Shown in pieces: positions 57,120 through 64,000 of a stretch of 64,000 nt of DNA. Source of the stretch: Vibrio sp. Of7-15 (GTDB taxonomy: Bacteria > Pseudomonadota > Gammaproteobacteria > Enterobacterales > Vibrionaceae); the NCBI RefSeq assembly GCF_022347565.1, contig NZ_JAKRGH010000019.1:62001-126000 (forward strand), written 5' to 3'. The notes below the pieces were generated by a model. The model was given only the letters and a program-made list of their open reading frames with translations. It did no database searches and was not told the DNA's origin. Made by a program: the position numbers and the translations under genes. Within the stretch, counting starts at the first letter, position 1. Each line of letters begins with the position of its first letter.

Positions 57120-58229
57120 CTATTCATCAGTCTTATAGCTTGAGTCACAGTAGTAAGCCATAGCGACTCGGGAGGTCAATTTCGTGACCAGCTCATAAGC
57201 AATGGTCCCGATATGCCCAGCCACTTCTTCAGCGGGTAATCCCTGCCCCCATAAAATGGCCTCATCACCCACTTTATCTGTTGAATCAGGCCCTAAGTCG
57301 ACAGTGAGCATGTCCATGGATACTCGCCCAGCGATCGGCACTTTGCGACCGTTCACTAACACAGGGGTACCATTTGGTGCCGTACGTGGGTAACCATCAC
57401 CATAACCAATGGCAATCACCCCCACCTTCGTGTCACGTTCACTTTGCCAAATACCACCGTAGCCTACTTTCTCATTGGCTTTAACCTGATTGACCGCAAT
57501 CAAGTGAGATTTTAATGTCATGGCAGGAGTAAAACCGTAATCGGCCGCACTGGTCTCAGCAAAAGGGGAAACTCCGTACATGATAATACCTGGACGAATC
57601 CAATCTAAATGACTGTCTTTCCAAGCTAAAATCCCCGCAGAGGCCGCCAATGAACGCTCTCCTAAACACCCTTGTGTTAATGAAGTAAAAGTATCGATTT
57701 GAGTGGGAGTCACCAAAGAATCTAACTCATCAGCACAAGCAAAATGGCTCATGTAACGCAAAGGCTTCGCGACATTTTTACAGTTATGTAAGCGCTCAAC
57801 AAAGTCATGGTATTGCTCTGAACTAACACCTAAACGGTGCATGCCACTGTCCACTTTTAGCCACACAACAACTGGGGATTCCAGATCCGTTTGTTCAAGG
57901 GCTTGCAGCTGTTCTTCACAATGCACCACGGTTTGAATGTTATTGGTAACCAAAATAGGTAAATCACCATCAGAGTAAAAACCTTCCAATAACAATATGG
58001 GTTTTACAATGCCACCAGCGCGAAGTTGCAAAGCTTCTTCAATACGAGCGACACCAAACGCATCGGCACTAGTAACGGTTTTCGCTACCTTTAACAAACC
58101 ATGCCCATAAGCATTGGCTTTTACCACCGCCAGCGTTTTGCTGTGAGGCGCGCGTAAGCGAATACTCTCAAGGTTGGCCTGTAAGGCATCGGTATCAATC
58201 CATGCTGTCGCTGCTTTCATATAACTCAT
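57120..58229 (-). CDS. alr: Alanine racemase
   Basis: Makes D-alanine for peptidoglycan, using PLP. 369 residues. The PLP lysine K37 is in [11 protein letters not shown], the catalytic Tyr is in [11 protein letters not shown], and HRLGV and [13 protein letters not shown] are conserved. AAGGAG lies 5 bases before the ATG at 58229. It begins 9 bases after the dnaB stop, so dnaB-alr is an operon, a layout known in many gammaproteobacteria. The outer membrane barrel gene follows directly. Confidence 0.96.
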   Translation of the reverse strand: MSYMKAATAWIDTDALQANLESIRLRAPHSKTLAVVKANAYGHGLLKVAKTVTSADAFGVARIEEALQLRAGGIVKPILLLEGFYSDGDLPILVTNNIQTVVHCEEQLQALEQTDLESPVVVWLKVDSGMHRLGVSSEQYHDFVERLHNCKNVAKPLRYMSHFACADELDSLVTPTQIDTFTSLTQGCLGERSLAASAGILAWKDSHLDWIRPGIIMYGVSPFAETSAADYGFTPAMTLKSHLIAVNQVKANEKVGYGGIWQSERDTKVGVIAIGYGDGYPRTAPNGTPVLVNGRKVPIAGRVSMDMLTVDLGPDSTDKVGDEAILWGQGLPAEEVAGHIGTIAYELVTKLTSRVAMAYYCDSSYKTDE

Positions 58230-58238
58230 GAGTACTCC

Positions 58239-59636
58239 TTACTCATCATCAAACGCAGGACCTGCATAATTATCAAAGCGCGAAAACTGCCCCTGGAACG
58301 TTAAACGAACAGAACCGATCGGGCCATTACGTTGCTTACCGATAATAATTTCAGCAATACCTTTTAAAGTACTTTCAGGGTTATACACTTCATCACGGTA
58401 AATAAACATGATTAAGTCGGCATCCTGCTCAATCGCACCGGATTCACGAAGATCCGAGTTAATCGGGCGTTTATCTGCACGTTGCTCTAGGGAGCGGTTA
58501 AGCTGAGACAGAGCAATAACAGGAACGTTCAGCTCTTTTGCCAGCGCTTTTAACGAGCGAGAAATTTCAGAGATTTCCAAGGTACGGTTATCTTGCAAAC
58601 CAGGCACACGCATTAGCTGCAAGTAATCCACCATTATCATGCTTAACCCGCCAGCATCACGCGCAATACGACGAGCTCGTGAACGCAATTCTGTTGGTGT
58701 TAAGCCTGAGCTGTCATCAATATAGATGTTCTTTTTCTGCATCAACAAGCCCATGGTGGAAGAGATCCGCGCCCAATCTTCATCATCGAGCTGACCAGTA
58801 CGAATTTTGGTTTGGTCCACACGAGAGAACGACGCAAGCATACGCATCATCAACTGTTCAGAAGGCATCTCTAGTGAGAAAATCAGCACCGGCTTATCTT
58901 GATCCATCGACGCATTTTCACACAAATTCATCGCAAACGTGGTTTTACCCATGGATGGACGTGCTGCAACAATGATCAAATCCGATGGCTGCATACCCGC
59001 TGTTTTCTTATTCAGATCCGTAAAGCCTGTTGATACCCCCGTCACACCGTCTTGCGGCGTCTGGTATAAAATCTCAATACGCTCTAACGTTTTCTCTAAA
59101 ATGGAATCTACGTTTTGTGGGCCTTCATTTTCCGTGGTGCGCTCTTCGGCAATAGCAAAAACTTTACTTTCTGCCATATCCAACAAGTCTTCCGAGCTAC
59201 GCCCTTGAGGATCGTAACCAGCATCAGCAATTTCATTCGCCACCCCAATCAAGTTACGAACGAGGGCACGTTCACGAACAATATCTGCGTACGCATTAAT
59301 GTTCGCGGCACTTGGGGTGTTTTTAGCAAGATCAGCAAGGTAAGCAAAACCACCCACCGAGTCTAATTGCTCATGCTGCTCTAAACGCTCAGATAAGGTA
59401 ATTAAATCAAGTGGCTGATTATCTTCTAATAACTTTTGAACCGACTCAAAAATCACGCGGTGAGGACGACTATAAAAGTCTTTTGCGACGACTTTTTCTG
59501 CCACCGCATCCCAGCGCTCATTATCAAGTAATAAACCGCCTAATACTGACTGCTCTGCCTCCAAAGAATGGGGTGGCATTTTCAATGCATCAACTTGGGA
59601 ATCATCGGGTTTATTTTTATTTCGATTGTCAGCCAT
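58239..59636 (-). CDS. dnaB: Replicative DNA helicase DnaB
   Basis: Hexameric 5'-3' helicase of the replication fork. About 465 residues, no intein. N-terminal domain starts KMPPHSLEAEQSVLGGLLLD. The RecA-like motor has Walker A ARPSMGKT, then VLIFSLEMPSEQL, VDYLQLM and ALSQLNRSLEQRADKRP. I start at ATG 59636; in-frame GTG at 59642 precedes it with no better ribosome site. First gene of dnaB-alr. Confidence 0.96.
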   Translation of the reverse strand: MADNRNKNKPDDSQVDALKMPPHSLEAEQSVLGGLLLDNERWDAVAEKVVAKDFYSRPHRVIFESVQKLLEDNQPLDLITLSERLEQHEQLDSVGGFAYLADLAKNTPSAANINAYADIVRERALVRNLIGVANEIADAGYDPQGRSSEDLLDMAESKVFAIAEERTTENEGPQNVDSILEKTLERIEILYQTPQDGVTGVSTGFTDLNKKTAGMQPSDLIIVAARPSMGKTTFAMNLCENASMDQDKPVLIFSLEMPSEQLMMRMLASFSRVDQTKIRTGQLDDEDWARISSTMGLLMQKKNIYIDDSSGLTPTELRSRARRIARDAGGLSMIMVDYLQLMRVPGLQDNRTLEISEISRSLKALAKELNVPVIALSQLNRSLEQRADKRPINSDLRESGAIEQDADLIMFIYRDEVYNPESTLKGIAEIIIGKQRNGPIGSVRLTFQGQFSRFDNYAGPAFDDE

Positions 59637-59827
59637 AACCACAGTTCAACTACCTAAAAATTAGCCGACCATTATAACTCAGGTCGACATGAGTCACATT
59701 ATTTATCCACCGCGATTCACTGACTTTCCTTGTCATTTGACGTGGTAGAATTAACCTTTTTCTGACTTACGCCACTATTGGCTAATTATAATGACAATCC
59801 TTCTTTTTGAGTAAACATGGAGCAAAT

Positions 59828-60595
59828 TTGACACCACGATATTTACTCACTTTGTTCCTACTTTTTTTTGGGACAACTGCACAAGGCGATGAGCTAGACA
59901 CTGGGCAGGAAAACTCGCCTCCTCCACCATGGGGCAGTGAAATCGAGCTTGGCTACCAATCTCACTCTGGGAACAGTGACTCAGAATCACTCAATGCCCG
60001 TATTGGTGCGACCTACACCAAAGGGCAACACCGACTGTCTGGTGAATGGAAATACTTGCTGTCAGAGAGTGATGGTACCGAAGATAAACGCCAAACCAGC
60101 TTTCAAGCGCAAAGCGACTACAAAATCGCCCGAGATTACTACGTATATACCAACTTAAAAGGGCTAAACACAGAGTATGGTGCTTACTTTACCGATTACA
60201 CGTTATCGTCAGGTTTGGGTTACCAGCTCACCCATACAGAAAAGCTCGTCGCCGAATTTGAATTGGGGCCAGGTTATCGTCACCAAGAGCCTAACTTAGA
60301 TGAAATTGGCGATGACGATCTGATCATCCCTGAAATGGTGGATGAAATGATTTTTCGAGGAAATGCTCGCCTCTATTGGCAGGCGTTAGACAATTTAAAG
60401 TTTTCAGCCGACATCACCATGGTATCTGGTAGCAGTAACACACGTATTGATTCTGAGCTGAGTATGACCAGTAAGATCACCGATAAAGCCGCTATCAAGA
60501 TTTCTCAATCACAGCAATATTTGGATCGAGTACCACCTGGGCTCAATAAAACCGATACCGTATTTACCGTAAATCTACTGTACAAGTTTAACTAA
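59828..60595 (+). CDS. DUF481 family outer membrane protein
   Basis: About 255 residues. Signal peptide LLTLFLLFFGTTAQG, then DUF481: SEIELGYQSHSGNSDSESLNARIGATY, EWKYLLSESDG, TEYGAYFTDYTLSSGLGYQL and a final VNLLYKFN. This is the YdiY-type salt-induced outer membrane barrel; function is unclear. I favour the TTG start at 59828, because GGAG is 5 bases upstream and the signal peptide begins at once; the frame also opens with TTG at 59807. Convergent with rplI. Confidence 0.87.
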   Translation: MTPRYLLTLFLLFFGTTAQGDELDTGQENSPPPPWGSEIELGYQSHSGNSDSESLNARIGATYTKGQHRLSGEWKYLLSESDGTEDKRQTSFQAQSDYKIARDYYVYTNLKGLNTEYGAYFTDYTLSSGLGYQLTHTEKLVAEFELGPGYRHQEPNLDEIGDDDLIIPEMVDEMIFRGNARLYWQALDNLKFSADITMVSGSSNTRIDSELSMTSKITDKAAIKISQSQQYLDRVPPGLNKTDTVFTVNLLYKFN

Positions 60596-60616
60596 GCTGG
60601 ATTTAAGATCACAAGA

Positions 60617-60655
60617 TAAAAAAAACGCCGACTCGGAAGTCAGCGTTTTAAAAAA
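60617..60655. terminator. Bidirectional hairpin between the DUF481 gene and rplI
   Basis: AAAACGC-c-GACT / AGTC-a-GCGTTTT, an 11-pair stem with one mismatch and a CGGA loop; A- and T-runs on both sides. Confidence 0.8.
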
Positions 60656-60671
60656 TCGTCTTGGCTAAGGA

Positions 60672-61124
60672 TTACTCAGCAGCAACAACTTGTAGTGCGA
60701 TCTTAGCGAAAACTTCAGAGTGAAGTTGGATGCTAATTTCGAATTCACCAGTGTTACGTAGAGCGCCTTCAGGTAGGCGAACTTCGCTCTTAGATACTTC
60801 AACACCAGCAGCAGTAATTGCGTCAGCGATGTCACGAGTACCGATAGAGCCGAATAGTTTACCTTCATCACCAGCTTTAGATGCGATAACAACAGCTTCT
60901 AGCGCTTCTAGTTTCTCAGCACGAGCTTTAGACGCGTCTAGTTGCGCAGCAACTTTAGCTTCTAGTTCAGCACGACGAGCTTCGAACATTTCAACGTTAG
61001 CTTTAGTTGCCATAACAGCCTTACCTTGTGGGATAAGGAAGTTACGTGCGTAACCAGCTTTAACTGCAACTTGGTCGCCAAGGCTACCTAGGTTACCGAT
61101 CTTATCAAGTAGAATAACTTGCAT
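60672..61124 (-). CDS. rplI: 50S ribosomal protein L9
   Basis: 150 residues, family length. The N-terminal L9 signature [30 protein letters not shown] is complete, followed by a long charged helix and the C-terminal domain ending [17 protein letters not shown]. Last gene of rpsF-priB-rpsR-rplI. AGAGGA precedes the ATG. A terminator follows within 20 bases. Confidence 0.98.
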   Translation of the reverse strand: MQVILLDKIGNLGSLGDQVAVKAGYARNFLIPQGKAVMATKANVEMFEARRAELEAKVAAQLDASKARAEKLEALEAVVIASKAGDEGKLFGSIGTRDIADAITAAGVEVSKSEVRLPEGALRNTGEFEISIQLHSEVFAKIALQVVAAE

Positions 61125-61163
61125 TATCTTAGTCCTCTTAAACTTAATTTAAACCGCTACCGA

Positions 61164-61394
<231 letters not shown>

Positions 61395-61406
61395 CTATCT
61401 CCTGAT

Positions 61407-61709
61407 CTAAATTTGTTTGATTTGGTCGGCATGTAACACTAAACGACCTACGCCATTTCGGCCGGTCTGGTAAGCAACAAAGCCACCTACCGTGATGTTA
61501 CTGCCTAAAGCTATGTTCTGAGTTAATGCTTGCGACCCTTGCCCACTGATGACTACGTTGATGCGGCAATACACTTGCCTTGGTAGTTCAGCTTCCTGTT
61601 GAACCGAACGATGCTCAACCACAAAGTGGCAATGAGGCACGCCCGCAGGACTTAGGCTTCGAACCGGAGCTTTAGCAATAACGCCAGTCAACTCCATTCG
61701 ATTGGTCAT
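61407..61709 (-). CDS. priB: Primosomal replication protein N, PriB
   Basis: 100-residue OB-fold protein that binds single-stranded DNA and PriA during replication restart. Starts MTNRMELTGVIAKAPVRSLSPAGVPHCHFVVEHRS and ends NGVGRLVLHADQIKQI, both typical. The ATG at 61709 is used; an in-frame TTG lies one codon before it. The 7 bases between rpsF and priB suggest translational coupling. Confidence 0.95.
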   Translation of the reverse strand: MTNRMELTGVIAKAPVRSLSPAGVPHCHFVVEHRSVQQEAELPRQVYCRINVVISGQGSQALTQNIALGSNITVGGFVAYQTGRNGVGRLVLHADQIKQI

Positions 61710-61716
61710 CAATCAA

Positions 61717-62121
61717 TTACTCAGCCGCAGCTTCGCCTTCAGCTTTTGCTGCTGGAGCTTCAGTACGCTCTGAACGCTCTTCACGCTTAGAAGAACGCTC
61801 TTCTTTAGCCTTCAACATGATTGATGGCTCAGTGATAGCGCCTTTAGTACGCATGATCATGTTACGGATAACTGCATCGTTGAAACGGAAAGCAGTTTCT
61901 AGCTCATCAATCACTGCTTGGTCAGCTTCAACGTTCATTAGAACGTAGTGTGCTTTGTGCAGTTTGTTGATTGGGTAAGCCATTTGACGACGGCCCCAGT
62001 CTTCAAGACGGTGGATTTGACCACCAGAATCTTTGATTGAACCAGTGTAACGCTCGATCATGCCAGCAACTTGCTCGCTTTGATCAGGGTGCACCATGAA
62101 TACGATTTCATAATGACGCAT
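61717..62121 (-). CDS. rpsF: 30S ribosomal protein S6
   Basis: 134 residues. Core [27 protein letters not shown], with [30 protein letters not shown] in the middle. The C-terminal tail ([25 protein letters not shown]) is acidic and low-complexity, as in E. coli where glutamates are added by RimK. AAGGAG is 7 bases before the ATG. First gene of the operon; a hairpin that may be the S6:S18 regulatory leader precedes it. Confidence 0.97.
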   Translation of the reverse strand: MRHYEIVFMVHPDQSEQVAGMIERYTGSIKDSGGQIHRLEDWGRRQMAYPINKLHKAHYVLMNVEADQAVIDELETAFRFNDAVIRNMIMRTKGAITEPSIMLKAKEERSSKREERSERTEAPAAKAEGEAAAE

Positions 62122-62160
62122 CGGGTTGCTCCTTACGGATTATTCAGCTTCCACGAGTGG

Positions 62161-62203
62161 CTCGGTCATCCAAGGGAAGCAAGGAACTAATAAAAAGACC
62201 GAG
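62161..62203 (-). promoter_or_regulatory. Candidate S6:S18 autoregulatory leader hairpin of rpsF
   Basis: CTCGGTC / GACCGAG, a 7-bp stem with a 29-base internal region, lying 40 to 82 bases upstream of rpsF. The ACCGAG on the 3' arm resembles the CCG-containing element known from S6:S18-binding rpsF leaders, but the inner structure is not clear to me. Confidence 0.4.
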
Positions 62204-62293
62204 AATTAAGGACGGCAAATAGTACAGAAAACGATCGGAGCTGGCAAGGCATTTATTACAGAGATCACAAATCGAATAGAAAGATAAAAACAA

Positions 62294-62333
62294 AAAAATA
62301 CAGAAGGATTATCAGTCACTTCTGTATTTTTTC
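62294..62333 (-). terminator. Intrinsic terminator of rlmB
   Basis: AAAAAATACAGAAG / CTTCTGTATTTTTT, a perfect 14-bp stem with a 12-base loop; T-run on the minus strand. It lies 37 bases after the rlmB stop. Confidence 0.9.
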
Positions 62334-62369
62334 ATCCACTAGGTACTGTATTAATACCCTAAAATAGAA

Positions 62370-63107
62370 TTAAGCCTGACGCTGACGCACCGCTTCAAAT
62401 AGACAAATTCCCGTCGCCACAGACACATTTAAGCTCGACACGGAGCCAGCCATTGGGATTTTAATAAGATCATCACAGGTTTCACGCGTCAGACGGCGCA
62501 TACCATCACCTTCCGCCCCCATCACAATCCCTAAAGGCCCAGTAAGCTTGGTATTAAACACATCGTGTGTCGCTTCACCAGCCGTGCCCACAAACCATAC
62601 GCCTTTTTCTTGCAGCGCACGCATCGTACGCGCTAAGTTGGTCACTCGCACTAATGGCACCACCTCCGCCGCACCACAAGCCACTTTGCTGACAGTGGCA
62701 TTCATCGAGGCCGATTTGTCTTTTGGCACGATCACCGCAGCCACTCCTGCTGCGTCCGCATTACGCAAACACGCACCAAGATTATGTGGATCCGTCACCC
62801 CATCCAACACCAATAACAGCGGCTGTTCATACTGAGCTAAGATGCCATCAAGATCATTTTCATTCAGCTGCTTAGCCGGTTTGACTCGCGCAATGATCCC
62901 TTGGTGAGAGGCACCATTTGCTTTGTCATCTAAAGCCTTTCTACCCATCTGTTGCATTGAAAAGCCTAACTGTTGCAGCTCATTCAATACTGGCAGTAAG
63001 CGATCATCCTGACGGCCTTTTAGTACAAAGATTTCAACAAAGCGAACAGGATCTGTTGCTAAAACCGCTTTAACAGCATGGATGCCGTAGATATATTCGT
63101 TACTCAT
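62370..63107 (-). CDS. rlmB: 23S rRNA (guanosine-2'-O)-methyltransferase RlmB
   Basis: SPOUT-class methyltransferase that methylates G2251 of 23S rRNA. 245 residues. Begins [17 protein letters not shown]; the knotted AdoMet domain shows [45 protein letters not shown] and [22 protein letters not shown]. It follows rnr by 15 bases, as in E. coli, so the two are an operon. Confidence 0.96.
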   Translation of the reverse strand: MSNEYIYGIHAVKAVLATDPVRFVEIFVLKGRQDDRLLPVLNELQQLGFSMQQMGRKALDDKANGASHQGIIARVKPAKQLNENDLDGILAQYEQPLLLVLDGVTDPHNLGACLRNADAAGVAAVIVPKDKSASMNATVSKVACGAAEVVPLVRVTNLARTMRALQEKGVWFVGTAGEATHDVFNTKLTGPLGIVMGAEGDGMRRLTRETCDDLIKIPMAGSVSSLNVSVATGICLFEAVRQRQA

Positions 63108-63122
63108 AATTTATGTCTTCGC

Positions 63123-64000
63123 TTACTTGTTTTTAGTACGGGCTTTTTGCTTATTGGCTTTATGGCGCGATTTTTTCTTACGTGCTTTTTCAGCCTTAGA
63201 TTTCGGACGAGCAGGGTTTGCTTGCTTCTCACTCACCACACTGCCATCAGGACGCTTAGTTGGCTCCACCATCGCTTGAGCTTTTGGCTTCACTTTTCCT
63301 GAGCGACGCTTTTTAGCAGCACCAGTTTTTCCTTTTGGCGGCAAACCTTTACGTTCAGAACGACGCTCACCGCTTTTAGTTTCTTGGCGTGCTTTCTTTT
63401 TCGCTGTTTTACCTGCACCGCGTACTTTACGGCTGGTTCCGCTCAATTCAAAATCAATCTGACGATCATTTAAGTTCACCGCACGAACCTTCACTTTCAC
63501 CTGATCGCCTAAGCGATAAATTTGCCCCGAGCTTTCACCGACCAAACGCTGCCCCACAGGATCAAATTGATAGTAATCATTGTCCAGAGCGGTAATGTGT
63601 ACGAGACCATCAATGTGGTATTCACTTAAGCGAACGAAGAAACCAAACCCAGTGACATTGGCGATCACACCGTCAAGCTCTTCACCCACATGATCCTGCA
63701 TGTATTCACATTTTAGCCAATCAGACACATCACGAGTGGCATCATCAGCACGACGCTCAGTCATGGAACACTGCTCGCCCAACACGTCCATATCATCAAA
63801 AGAATAGTGATAGCCGCCCGTTGGTGTCCAACGATCTTTGTTTTCGCCTTTTTCTTTGGCGATTAAGTATTTGATGGCACGGTGAAGCAATAAATCAGGG
63901 TATCGGCGAATGGGTGACGTAAAGTGAGCATAACGCTTCAGCGCTAAACCGAAATGGCCGTTATTGTCGGCATTATAAACCGCTTGCTTCATGGAGCGCA
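63123..64000 (-). CDS. rnr: Ribonuclease R, C-terminal part (cut by window edge)
   Basis: The last about 290 residues of RNase R, a 3'-5' exoribonuclease; the gene starts beyond the right edge. Visible are the end of the RNB catalytic domain ([36 protein letters not shown]) and an S1 domain ([22 protein letters not shown]), then a long Lys/Arg-rich tail ([18 protein letters not shown] and on to KARTKNK). The basic tail is normal for RNase R. The first ATG in view is not the start. It is followed by rlmB. Confidence 0.95.
   Translation of the reverse strand, partial: RSMKQAVYNADNNGHFGLALKRYAHFTSPIRRYPDLLLHRAIKYLIAKEKGENKDRWTPTGGYHYSFDDMDVLGEQCSMTERRADDATRDVSDWLKCEYMQDHVGEELDGVIANVTGFGFFVRLSEYHIDGLVHITALDNDYYQFDPVGQRLVGESSGQIYRLGDQVKVKVRAVNLNDRQIDFELSGTSRKVRGAGKTAKKKARQETKSGERRSERKGLPPKGKTGAAKKRRSGKVKPKAQAMVEPTKRPDGSVVSEKQANPARPKSKAEKARKKKSRHKANKQKARTKNK

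Overview
The window reads as a stretch of the main chromosome of a marine gammaproteobacterium, most likely a Vibrionaceae member. The reasons are the gene content (ZrgA-type zinc uptake protein, DUF2607, DUF2780, TIGR03899 and TIGR04219 families, CheX beside zur, an SLC13 carrier inside the cysteine operon), neighbourhoods familiar from Vibrio (mpl-ubiX, tamA-tamB-ytfP, dusA-pspG-zur, rpsF-priB-rpsR-rplI) and a moderate GC content judged by eye. I assigned the family from remembered gene families and synteny, not from a search. Almost everything is core genome. I saw no insertion sequence, prophage, CRISPR array, tRNA or rRNA gene. Both edges cut a gene: a universal stress protein on the left and RNase R on the right.

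Region by region: 1-7228 holds the usp end, a D-2-hydroxyacid dehydrogenase, rluA, rapA and a PIN-PhoH ATPase. 6974-10763 is the thiamine transport unit thiB-thiP-thiQ plus a small membrane protein, headed by a TPP riboswitch, all on the minus strand. 10936-14909 has ubiX-mpl and, divergently, fbp and ppa. 14969-23822 has an Aer-like PAS chemoreceptor, then ytfP-tamB-tamA (outer membrane assembly/lipid transport), msrA and ytfK. 24126-28425 has ytfJ and a five-gene zinc-uptake operon (DUF2607, zrgA, LolD-like ATPase, FtsX-like permease, DUF3299) under a good Zur-box candidate. 28470-29606 has a probable 32-residue membrane protein and a TIGR03899 protein.

29696-36666 is the sulfate activation operon cysG-cysD-cysN-SLC13-cysC-cysQ (minus strand). 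45312-49607 is the reduction operon cysJ-cysI-cysH (minus strand). Together they take sulfate to sulfide: CysDN makes APS, CysC makes PAPS, CysH reduces PAPS to sulfite, CysJI reduces sulfite to sulfide using the siroheme that CysG makes, and CysQ removes PAP. Between them lie a membrane EAL phosphodiesterase, cpdB, a Crp/Fnr-type regulator, elaA, a DMT transporter, ytfB, fklB and a DUF2780 protein.

49737-55812 has an unknown small protein, a TIGR04219 outer membrane protein, pspG with a sigma-54 promoter, dusA, zur, cheX, pgi and yjbQ. 55911-59636 is dnaB-alr plus a POTRA-less BamA/TamA-type barrel. 59828-64000 has a DUF481 outer membrane protein, the rpsF-priB-rpsR-rplI operon, rlmB and the end of rnr.

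The most notable signals are the Zur box and intercistronic hairpins of the zinc operon, the TPP riboswitch with an extra membrane gene at the operon end, the GG-N10-GC promoter of pspG, a long hairpin embedded in a 32-residue ORF, and 11-bp iterated repeats that provide the ubiX stop codon. I see no clear new multi-gene system. The zinc operon, an ABC transporter built from export-type parts, is the closest candidate for interesting mechanism.
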